NCBI GenBank assembly: GCA_025765615.1
Contig: JAIVFJ010000028.1
Coordinates: forward strand, 62,001 to 126,000
Direction: 5' to 3'
Length of the DNA: 64,000 bases
Source of the DNA: Zopfochytrium polystomum
Taxonomy: Eukaryota; Chytridiomycota; Chytridiomycetes; Chytridiales; Chytridiaceae
Each line of letters opens with the position of its first letter. The first letter of the stretch is position 1. The notes beneath the pieces were generated by a model. The model was not told the origin of the DNA. It did no database searches and worked only from the letters and a program-made list of their open reading frames with translations. Below are positions 10,954 to 20,287 of this stretch, piece after piece. Both the position numbers and the translations under genes were made by a program.

Positions 10954-12596
10954 ATGAGCAGGAAGACAAGAAGGGCGCGCAGAGAGGGCCGGATCAAGAA
11001 GACCGCCGCCCGAGGCGCCACCGCCAGCCAAGGGTTCATCCCTCTGAACGGAGGAGGAAGGCCCGCCCGCCGTTTCAAGCCAACCGATCGGCCGCCGAAG
11101 AAGTCTGAAGACTGGCTGGACGACGACGAGGTCGTCCAAGACTTTCTGGCGAACTCGACCCTCGCGGAGGCGGGCGAGGACGAGGACGACGACGACGAGG
11201 GGCAAACCGCCGCCGCAGCTGCTGCGGCTGCTGCTGCTGCCGCCGGCCTGGGAACCGTCCCCGCCACGATCAGCCTCCTTGCCGATCTGGACTATCATGT
11301 GCCCACCGACACCGACGAAGACGGCAGCGACGACGACGACACCGAAAGCAGCGATGGCGATGACAACGACGACGACGACGGCTACGGAGCGATCGTGCTC
11401 CACTCGGAGGAGATGATTGAAATGCCGGTGGATTCGCTCCCAGAGACTGGGCTTTTCGAGTCGTTCCGGGCCGGGGCTGATGAGGACGAAATGAGTGCAT
11501 CGGACGATTTCTATTTCGACCGAATCGATACGGCGGCGCTGATGGCCAGCCTTGGAATACCGGGTGGGGGCACGACAGGGCAGGTGGCTGCAACATTGCC
11601 GTCCGCAATTCGTGGCAACGCTCGGGTATCGGCGGCACAGGCCGCTGAGCAGGGCCTTTCCGCTGTCTCCAACGAAATCGATGATGGCGAGGTGGTTGAC
11701 GAGAATATGAAGCCTTTGGATTCGGAAACTGGACAGGAAGCCATTACCTTGTCTAACCAAACCCCAGCCCGAAATCATCTACCCACTGCACAAGACCTGT
11801 TGCACCGACTGGGACTGGTAACGCCACTGTTGACCGCATTCCTGGGTAGGCAACTGTACTAAAATGCCTCCCTAAAAAAAATTTAAAAAAATAAAAAAAG
11901 GAGAAGAAGAGGAGAAAGGCGATTCGGCCAGCCAGCCGCGAGCAGTCGGAACCCCTGGACGACCCACTCCTTTGCGACATGGAGGCCATATTAATTCGTA
12001 TCAACGTCATCATAAAGGACTTCAGCGTGGACCCCTTGCGAACCCAGGCAACTCTCCTTCCACCGATGCCTCATACCCTCCGCACCGTCGTTCTCGAAAT
12101 GGCGAACCGCTACCGTCTAGGCACACGTAGCCAGGGGACAGGCATCGACAGACGCGTGGGACTCGTCCGGACGCCGAGGACCGCTCTTCCAATGGATTGG
12201 CAGCGCACCGTGCAGCACGTCCTTAGCACAAGAGCCCGTAAGGAGAGCATGAAGATACCTCCGGCGAAACGGCCGAATAGGGCGGCGAGACGGGCGGCGC
12301 GGGCGCAGGAAAAGGAACAGGTGCGAAATCCCCCGGGAGCGAAGGCGATGAAAAAGGCAGCGAAAGAACAAAAGTGGGCAGGCAGACCGCGTCCTGGCGA
12401 CATTGTGGGAGGAAATGCGGCACCACTATCCGAAGATAATCCAGGTCACCGGATGCTGTTGGCGATGGGGTGGACTCCTGGATCCAGTCTTGGCGTGGCT
12501 CCAGGCTCAGATGGAGGCAATGACATCAGGCTAACCGAGCCGATTTCGGTTGTAGTTTACGACCAGAGGAGGGGTTTAGGAGCTTTGGAGCAATAG
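10954..12596 (+). CDS. SQS1: SQS1/Pfa1-like R3H and G-patch protein
   Basis: G-patch cofactor of the DEAH helicase Prp43 in yeast, acting in late pre-40S maturation and splicing. Exon 1 (10954 to about 11832) encodes a basic start (MSRKTRRARREG), an Ala tract, Asp/Glu-rich acidic stretches and short conserved-looking pieces such as SASDDFYFDRID. The frame then meets a stop at 11862. A donor at GTAGGC (about 11833) and an AG near 11899 join it to exon 2 with a basic KEKKRRK patch. Exon 2 holds the R3H domain (LRTVVLEMANRYRLGTRSQG, about 12080-12140) and a C-terminal G-patch (MLLAMGWTPGSSLG, about 12454-12495, closing with GLGALEQ and TAG). Domain order R3H then G-patch, the acidic N terminus and the size match Sqs1. 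The intron edges are inferred; the two ORFs could be misread as separate genes. Confidence 0.85.
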
Positions 12597-12630
12597 CTGG
12601 AGCACGGATTTGCATGTTTTCAAGGGAAAA

Positions 12631-12636
12631 TTTATT
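12631..12636 (-). terminator. AATAAA poly(A) signal of the PSMB4 gene
   Basis: Minus-strand AATAAA 6 nt after the proteasome gene's stop. It lies between two convergent stop codons only 45 nt apart (12596 and 12642), so the 3' ends of SQS1 and PSMB4 transcripts very likely overlap. Confidence 0.5.
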
Positions 12637-12641
12637 GTAGT

Positions 12642-13738
12642 TTAAGCGCCGTAGCCTCTGATCTTTTCGGCAAAGCTCCACTCGGTCTCCAGCTCGTATG
12701 GTTCGGTTATCTTGATACCAGTCGAAGTAATGGTAGCCCGTTGAATCTGAAAAGAAATTCAGTCAGATTGTGCGTCTGAAGGCGATGCGGTACCTAGTAC
12801 CTTGTTCAGAGAGCGGGCGTCCCGGTAGAACAAAACTCTCATACAGTCATTCAAAAGCTTCTCTGCCATTTCCTCCGTAATGTTATCTTCACCAATCGTG
12901 TCCAGAGCCTTCCGAAGAATCGGCTGGGCAAGGTATCCACCGTATCCAGTTGCAATAGACGGAGACTGGTACGTGGTGCCTTGCAGGTCGACGTAACCCA
13001 AGAAACTAAAATTGGGTCAGAAATCAAAATCGCACAACGTCTTAGTGTGACTTACGGCTCCTCGTTTTTCACTCCGGCGACCACAAGAGAGTTCCAAAGT
13101 GGATTGAACTTGTTCCTGCGATTGTACATTACGCGCGAAAGGTACTCGTAAATATTTTTAGGGCCAAGTGAGTGGCCGTCATCAGCGTAGTTTTCTCGAA
13201 TTCTGGGATTAAATTGTGTTAGCCGGCACGATAGAGCCCCAACAAAAAGAAACTCACTGGAGGCTTTCCAACATGTGTTTTATGTACTGAAGGTCCGAGA
13301 TGTCACCGGAGGCACCAACGACAGTGAAGTTGCCGACTGGAAGAAGACGCTCAACATCGCGGAACCGAGCGAGAGAGCCGTAGGATGCTTGATAGAAGGC
13401 GGTCGGTAAGAAGGATGGGAATGTGCCTAAGCATACCAAGATTGTCTGCAGCGAGCATGACACCTCCTTTAAACTTGAGGGCAACTACAGAGGTGCCCGT
13501 AACAATCGGAGACCTGCATTCAGTGTGAGGGTAGATCTTCGGTGAAGGCCGCAACGACTCACTGGGTGTGGGTAACGGGGTTCAATGCTGGGTTTGACAC
13601 GAATCCAGCAGGTCCCGACGGCATCTTGCGCTGGGAATCGGACGCATGGCTCCCGGGAAAGTAGTCGGAGGAGCTGAAGATGTCGCGCGTTCGCGGGTTG
13701 CCCCAGTTTCCAGGGAAGTGGTCCATCGCCGCCGACAT
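12642..13738 (-). CDS. PRE4: 20S proteasome subunit beta-7 (PSMB4/Pre4 type)
   Basis: Non-catalytic beta subunit of the 20S core. The ATG at 13738 starts an N-terminal extension (MSAAMDHFPGNWGN) that acts as the propeptide. The mature start region follows across an intron: PIVTGTSVVALKFKGGVMLAADN, then YGSLARFRDVERL, VVGASGDISDLQYIKHML, a segment with the NPLWNS block near 13090, GYVDLQGTTYQSPSIATGYG and CMRVLFYRDARS. It ends in IRGYGA and TAA. The residues match human PSMB4 block for block, and the family's inactive VTGTSV context is kept. About six exons. The spacer to the divergent XLF gene is 432 bp; I saw no Rpn4-type PACE site in it. Confidence 0.93.
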
Positions 13739-14170
13739 TTTTGTGATCTTGAAAAGCGAAGCGAAAGGATGAGAGAGAGATTAGACCGTGACACAGGATT
13801 CCGTGCGGATGCGACAGCGGTGTCCGCAGAATGGAAGCAGCTGGGATGCCGCGTTTCGAGCAAGTGCAGCGCCACTGTGTGGATCGCGTCAAAGGCCAAC
13901 CACAGTCGAGGGATCCAAATGAGAAAGTGGAGCTCGGGCGAGACGGACTTTCGGCCAAAGGGAGGGGGCTAGGCAGTGAACGATCCAAAGATAGGATGGA
14001 TTGAGAGGGGGGAGCGAGAGTTTTTACGTCGATCCGCTCTCCGCGCCGCGCGTTCTTTCGAGCTGGGTCTCTCACCGATTGGTTTTGAACCGCTGGTCGC
14101 TGTTCTTGTAAGGATTTTTCTTCCTCGTATTGCCAATCGACAAGCAGACCATCACACACGGCCGCTTAGC
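13739..14170. promoter_or_regulatory. Divergent spacer between PSMB4 and XLF
   Basis: 432 bp between two start codons facing away from each other, presumably both promoters and 5' UTRs. I looked for the proteasome element GGTGGCAAA on both strands and did not find it. Nothing else specific is seen. Confidence 0.35.
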
Positions 14171-15720
14171 ATGGACGAATGGAGCCCTCAAGCGTACGTT
14201 CCCTTCCGCATTCGCTCGGGCTTCGGCGCCGACGTGGCGACAGCCGGCAACCACCAAGGTAGTGCAGCTGCCGGCGGCGGCGGTGGTGGCGGTGGTAGCC
14301 ACGCCGTCCTCCTTATCAAGTCGCACTTCACAAGGGACTCGTACTCCGTCTTCGCCACCGACCTAAAGCGGTTCTGGCGGGAAACCGTCTCCCGAGACGG
14401 TGTCATCGATAGAATGAAGGTTGGACGGGAGGAAAGAGCGGCCGTGTTGCGCGCGCCTCGTCGTGCGACTCGCCTCTTTCGCTTCCTTTCTGTCCATGCG
14501 TGTACTTTTCTCCTCTAATTCTGCGACGCGCGGGAGGCCCTGCTGCGCCCTGCAAGTAGATGCACGCGGCAGCGTACTTGCGGAACGACGTCGAGAAATT
14601 CCTTCCGTACATTCGACGGCTCATTGTGGCGCAGGATCCCACCTTCGAATACACGCTAACGTCGCCCCTCGAAGATGACGACCACGACGTCAGCATTCAG
14701 TATTTGCCCTCATTTCCTGAGTTCGCCCGCAACTGAGTAGTTATCAATCATTACCAAAAAACTCCGCAGCTGACGATTCTCCTGAGAGGAAAGCTGAACG
14801 GCTTAGCTCTGAAGTGGGTCCTGCAACTACGACCGGTTCGAACGCCTCAGCATCACCCGGGAGATATGATCGTTCCTCAGATCATTCTTCCTTTAATGGC
14901 TTCTCTCATACATGCGCAGCAAGAGATTGCTCAGCTGTCGGATATGTTGGAGTCAAAGGACAAGGACTTGAAGGATGCGGCAGATCTCCTCGCGTTTCAC
15001 AATTTGCCCAAGCCAAGTACGACCCAGCACAAAAACGTTCTCGCTAATTAACCTACTTAATCGAGGGGCGAGAGCACCAGCTTTCGACCGAGATGGTTTC
15101 GAGGCTCAACTCCCAGAGGTGAGATGAATTGAACGGATATCACGTTCTACTTAATCACTCCTCATTTACCTCGAAGCGGTTTTTAAAAGTTGTGGCATCA
15201 GAGCGCGTTCTTCCCACCCTCTTTTTTCGCGATCCAAAGCTCGCTCAGCTCTATGAAACGGCAGTCTCCAGAATAGCTCCCGCTGGTCATGGTGGCATGG
15301 ACAGAAACCAAGGCAAGACGGTGCTTTCGGAGACACCTGTTGTTCGGATTGCAGGCCTGACTCTTTTGGCACAGATGTTGTTATGGGCGTTCTTGACGTT
15401 GTCGAGGATCCCTTAGGAGGCATTGGGAACGTGGATGCGCCGACGGTGCAAGTTTCACAGTCGCACAAGTTCGCGACGGTTGGGGCAAGCATTCACGATG
15501 GGATGCCCTCAACGGGACGGCCTCCCGAATCACGAGCGACTGCTCCCTCCGAGGTTTGCAACTGCATCTATCTTCCAACTATCTCTCACATTCACAAACA
15601 ACTCAGAAGGACAAGCGGAAAGCAGCGGAAGATGAATCGCAGTTACGGCTGCAAGAGCTGATTCAAATTGGCGAAAAGAAAAAAGAGGCAGTAAAGCCAA
15701 AGAAGAAGAAGATCATCTAG
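14171..15720 (+). CDS. NHEJ1: XLF/NHEJ1 (Nej1) homologue, non-homologous end joining factor
   Basis: XLF pairs with XRCC4 and ligase IV and bridges DNA ends. Exon 1 (14171 to about 14418) encodes a Gly-rich insert, then LLIKSHFTRDSYSVFATDLKRFW, equivalent to the XLF head strand and helix. The next exon (from about 14572) has LRNDVEKFLPYIRRLI and an Asp-rich turn. The exon at about 14771-15015 has RGKLNGLALKWVLQL and then IILPLMASLIHAQQEI followed by DMLESKDKDLKDA, which aligns with the start of the XLF coiled-coil stalk. Later exons (REHQLSTEMVSRL, then RFLKVVASERVLP) are weaker, and the tail is disordered. The last exon ends in a basic KPKKKKII just before TAG (15718-15720), like the C-terminal Ku-binding tail. 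There is a frame change near 15290-15390 whose intron I could not fix. Confidence 0.75.
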
Positions 15721-16023
15721 TTTGAATTTGCGTTGCTTTCGAAGCACTGGGAGAAGTAACTGATGGAGAAGCGACCGTCGAAAATAGAACAATCTGCCTA
15801 CGTCAGGAAAGGCACTTCAGACCCACTAGCAAAACGCTTAGGTCAGTTAAAGAACCGACTTCGTTGGAGCACTCAACTGTCCCAAAAATTTGACTCTAAG
15901 ATTGTCGACTGCTTGAACAGATCCGCCAAATGTTTCAGACGCTTGGATGTCCGCGTTAAATCCATTTCCGCGGCCAGCGCTTCAAGCTCCTCTGGCAATG
16001 TTACGAAATTTAATCGGCGAACG
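15721..16023. other. Convergent spacer between XLF and THI20
   Basis: About 300 bp between two stop codons. It should hold both 3' UTRs. No ORF, repeat or poly(A) hexamer that I would defend. Confidence 0.3.
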
Positions 16024-17687
16024 CTACTTGACGGGAGAGAGCGTCCGTAACAAACCTGATCCCTCTTTCACAGCCTGCTGGTATTCCTCTCCTCCGTACG
16101 TCTCGATCCATTGCCGGTAAGGATGCAACTCCCAGCCCGGTTGGCGAGAAACCCTCAACAGCATCGACTTGCCTAAAACACCGTAACCGACCAAGCACGC
16201 AGCAAGGGCTACTCTTAGTTCCAGAATACTGCCGCTGTTGCCAACTTCGAGGAGAAAACGCGTGTAAGCGATTGTTGCAGCAGATTCTGGCGTAGCTTCC
16301 AGGTCTGCTGAGGAGATATTGCCAAAGCGGGGTTGGGAGAGAAGACGCGCGTGCAACGCGGTTTCGTTGGACAGCGTAAGCGCCGTCTTGAGGGCCCATG
16401 CAACGTGCGAGTGAGGGGATTTGTAGGCAGCCAATGCGTGCGCTCGTGTGTAGTGTCTATAAAACTCGATTAAGATTCTCACTTTGCGCAACAAAAAGCG
16501 AAACACTCAACTGCAGAAATATGTAGTCTTGGCGGAGGTAATGGATAAACGAGGCCTCTGACAGTGTACCATCCTCAAGGCGTTGTACGAAAGGATGAGT
16601 CAAGAAATTGTTCCATTCTGGTTTGCATGACTCAATCAAGTAGTCGAGCAGCGAAAACTTTTCGACTGTGACGTTGGTGAACGCGAAGGAATGATTCAAC
16701 GGACCATGGCCCTTGCCGACAGAGATTCCCGGGGACATGGCACTATGAACGAAAGCGCTTGCTGTAGCTACCGCGGATTCCACTTTGAAATCAATGCCAG
16801 AGCAAGGGTTGCGTCAGTTCAAGGACGAGTGCGCACCCTGAGGAAGCCATAATGGGAACCTCACCCGATTGTCCCTTTGCCAAGCAACCGGCAATTGCTG
16901 CAGAGAGCGTGCAACCGGTCCCATGCGTATTCTTCGTATCGATGTAATCGTTCTCAAACTCAAAGAACTGCTCTCCATCCCACAGAACATCGACGACGAC
17001 ACGGCGGTTCCCTTTGAAGATTGGCGCGTGGCCGCCCTTAACGAGCACAAAACGCGGGCCAAGCGCAGCCACGTCACGAGCAGCGGAGCGGAGAGCCGCA
17101 ATCGTTCCTTCTGTCGTTTCGCTCGATCCGGATGCGCCGATGACCTTCCGTGCGAGGATCGCTTCGGCTTCGGGAACGTTTGGCGTGACGACGGTCGCCA
17201 TGGGCAGCAACAGGGTGAGGATGGCGTGGAGGGCATCCTGGTCCACGAGCGACGCGCCCGTGGTCGCGACCATCACGGGGTCCACGACAAGGGGCACCGA
17301 CGCGAGAAGCACGGCGGGGCGGACGGCATCGCAGACTGCGCGCACGACCTCAGCGTTTGGCAGCATGCCCGTCTTGATGGCGTCCGCCCCAATGTCGTCG
17401 AGGACGGCGGCGATCTGATCGGCCACCATCTGCGGGCCGACCGGCATGAACGGCGCAACGAGGCCCGTGGTGTTCTGGGCGGTGAGGGCGGTTATTGCCG
17501 ACGCACCGTACACCGCGAGAGCCGTGAATGTTTTGAGGTCCGCCTGGATGCCTGCGCCTCCGCCGCTGTCCGACCCCGCAACCGTCAGCGCCCGCGGCGG
17601 CGCAGGTCCGGGCGCGGAGGAGGCTGGTGAGGCTGCCGTGGGGATCATGGCGCCGAGTGGCGAAGACGGTGAAGACAACGCCGCCAT
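16024..17687 (-). CDS. THI20: THI20-type bifunctional protein: HMP/HMP-P kinase (ThiD) fused to TenA/THI-4
   Basis: The ThiD half phosphorylates 4-amino-5-hydroxymethyl-2-methylpyrimidine in thiamine synthesis; the TenA half is a thiaminase II-like domain that salvages thiamine breakdown products. ThiD (17687 to about 16865) shows ALTVAGSDSGGGAGIQADLK, QNTTGL, VVDPVMVATTGASL, TPNVPEAEAIL and the nucleotide-binding NTHGTGCTLSAAIAG. An 82-nt intron (GTGAGG to CAAAG) joins VESAVATA to the TenA half with IGKG-like SVGKGHGPLNHSF. The TenA half continues with FIHYLRQDYIFLQ and, after a second intron of only 34 nt, with FYRHYTRAHALAAYK and WIETYGGEEYQ. The order ThiD then TenA is the fungal Thi20/21/22 arrangement. 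ATG at 17687 is the first in frame. Yeast homologues are repressed by thiamine; I found no TPP riboswitch upstream. Confidence 0.93.
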
Positions 17688-18051
17688 ATGGAGCGGATCC
17701 GGAACACGAAAAAAAGGAACGAGGTCCCTGGCTGCTCACTCCCCTCGCCTTCCGCCCCCAATACCGCGCAACCCTCGAGCTGCCGTTTCACCCTCTTGGC
17801 GCCGGCAGGAAATGGGCATAGTCCTCGTCAGAAACGCAGAAATGTGAGCCTTTGTTCCTTATCAACGGCTTTTTTGGGTGGGGTCTCCCGCTCATTGAGA
17901 TGGCTTAAAAGACTCCCCGATTTGGGTGCTCGGCATAGCGTGAATGGCAGCACTTGTCAGCTAGTTGAGCCACTTTGGAGTCCTTTTTTAGTGACAAATG
18001 GCTCTTATGATGTACATAATAATATTTTTAATCTTCGTGACCTACATGTCC
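17688..18051. other. Spacer between THI20 start and KNL1 stop
   Basis: 364 bp holding the THI20 promoter and the KNL1 3' UTR, both on the minus strand. No ORF or recognised motif. Confidence 0.3.
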
Positions 18052-19911
18052 CTAAAACAAAAGAGGTATTGCTTCCTCCACAGTACGAGCGTTATGTTCC
18101 AAAAGCCGGGTCTGCCAAAAAAAGTAATAATAATCAAAGATATGTGGCTCGAAACGACACAGACGGCTCAAATGATGCAGTCAATACCTGCAGCTCGTCG
18201 ATGTCAAGCAAAGTGCCATTTGGCAAAATGGAAACAACTTCTATGGTCGACGACACAAGTGGGTAATTATCACCCACCAGCAGCGTGACAGCTTTCGCAT
18301 TTTCACCCAATACTACCGTCGCTTTATCAAGGTCGTCGAAATAAATGTCCGATATGCCGAGTGTCTCCGCCCTCTCTTTGATTTTCGTCACTTCCTGGTC
18401 TTTGAGAATGCATGCCTTATATCGCTCCCGCACTGCAAAGAGAAGAAACTCGAGCGAGTGGGGGAGTGAGTCGGTTTCAATCATCTCGTTTGCTGTTTCA
18501 ACAATATCGTCGAAAGCGAACGCAAAGCCACTTTGGATCTGCTCACTGTTTAATAAGGTGGGAGATCGTAATGACAGCAAAAACCTTGACGTCGAACGCG
18601 TTCATCGATGACGAGGGAAGACGAACATCCACCATGCAAGGCGAACTTTGACTGTGCTCATACACGATCTGGATTGTGTCGGCTTTCACGACGCCAATGC
18701 GGCTGATCCCTTGAATCGCAGTCAAGCAATTTGTCCACTCTTCGCACCTTAGCGTAAAGCGTTATTCGGAGCACCATCCAAGAATGTGGTTTTTCTGTAC
18801 CAATCGCAATACTGCGTCACTCGCGTGTCCAACGATTCAACCGTTTTGAGCGCCTCAGCAATGAGCTCGCTGAGGGTCTGAGATCCTTTTCGAATGGCGG
18901 CTGATTCCGCACGAAAGTCGGCCAGGCGCGTTTTGGAAGCACGAATTGCCCGGTCACTTTCCTCAAGCTGCGACGTCAATTCTTGCACCGACGGCTGCAG
19001 CTCCTCCAGAACAGCTTCAAGCTCGCTTTGAATAGGCTGATGAAAAGAAAAGTTCAAATGAGCTTTCCCGTCGTGGATGATACGGTACCTCGTTTGGATC
19101 AATGAATTGAACAAGCTTCTCATGTTGCCGGATCTGAAAGATGTCGTTTAAATTTATTTGCCACAGCATTTCAAGCGTACCATCTCGGCAATGTCCTCTG
19201 CGATCGCTTTCGCGGTCTCTTGCTTCTCAGCGAGCAGGTTGTAGCCTTGATGCGTTCAAATTAGCGCTGTATAGGACAAAAGTCGTGGCCCGAACCGTCG
19301 CATAGCTGGTTGATCAGAGGCATCAGCTGCTGTTTTTCGTCCTCGATTTCCATCTTGAACTGCTTTAATTGTTTCTTGAGCGCCTCGTTCGTCCGCTCTT
19401 TGAACTGTGCTAAGTGGAAAATACACCAAAATGATCACCGTACCATGATTCTTGACGTCTGCGTCAGAGCACCAGTTCGGTGGAATGCTCAGAATCCGCT
19501 TCAAAAACGTGAGTTTCGTAGAGTGCTCCAAAAAATTGAATTTAAGCTTCGAGAATAATTCCTGTTGGCCGGGATTAGCTGCGAGTCGCCCGCGTTCTGG
19601 GAGGTTTCCGCGAAACAGTAGTTTTCATGCACACGCAACCCCACCTTGTGAAACTGTAATTCTGTGATTGCATTTTGGGGCTGCGAGAGGAGAAGTGAAC
19701 GAACGTCGAATTTTTCGGTGCGCTCCTCTTCGATCGCATCTTCGGGCTCCCCCTGGTGGCGATTCGTCCAATCTTGTATCGACCGCTCAAAGTGGAAGAG
19801 CAGTGGGGTTTCCAGCTCGTCGACGAGCCTAATCGCCTCGCCCAAACCCAAAACCGTATTCGTTACATAGAGGAAGGAAACGGGAATCCCGATCTGCACA
19901 GCTCCACGCAT
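18052..19911 (-). CDS. SPC7: KNL1/Spc7/Spc105-like kinetochore scaffold, short form (coiled coil plus tandem RWD)
   Basis: KNL1 joins MIS12 and NDC80 in the KMN network and recruits checkpoint proteins. The readable exons fit its C-terminal half. An N-terminal helical region ends in SQPQNAITELQFHK. It joins to ELFSKLKFNFLEHSTKL, then AQFKERTNEALKKQLKQF, NLLAEKQETAKAI and IRQHEKLVQFIDP, and a long coiled coil (19021-18760). The first RWD-like exon has GISRIGVVKADTIQIVYE, equivalent to the KNL1/Spc7 strand segment. The second RWD exon runs from IQSGFAFAFDDI to VGDNYPLVSSTIEV. The last exon reads TRLLEHNARTVEE to TAG at 18052. The first in-frame ATG is 19911. The protein would be only about 500 residues, and the MELT and RVSF repeats of the family are not seen. 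INCENP starts 376 bp away on the other strand. Confidence 0.6.
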
Positions 19912-20287
19912 GCGCGCTCGCGCAGGGTGGTCGAGGGCGCTCACCGATGGATCTCGGCTGATGTTGCCGCCATTCGTCGCCGTCGTTCGTTGTGGTGCTC
20001 AGCAACGCGGTTTCAGTCTCCGCAACTCGAGTTCTTTTTTCCCCGTTTCTTGTTTGTTTTCGTCTGGAGAGAAAAACCATTTCAGACCCCGCTGTCCGAC
20101 GGCGCGGTGGCTGGTCGGTCTCCCTCGTCACTCACTTTGTTCCACGACCGCCTCCCCATCAGAACCGTGGCTCCCTGTGACCGGGCCCGTTCTTCTCCTT
20201 GGCAATCACTCCAAAGCGACTTCTCACCACTCAAGAATCGTGCACTAGAGTTATATTTCTCCGCGCTGGGGCATCATTCAGTCCAAA
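19912..20287. promoter_or_regulatory. Shared divergent promoter of KNL1-like and INCENP
   Basis: Only 376 bp separate the two start codons. The spacer also has an open minus-strand frame (to 20131) without a good start. A shared promoter for two mitotic genes would allow joint cell-cycle control; that is inference, and no known element is identified. Confidence 0.4.

Noticed and set aside
16869..17847. Plus-strand ORFs of 253 and 133 codons
   Set aside because: Antisense to the ThiD domain of THI20.
17688..18051. Possible TPP riboswitch upstream of THI20
   Set aside because: I looked for the thi-box core on the minus strand and did not find it.
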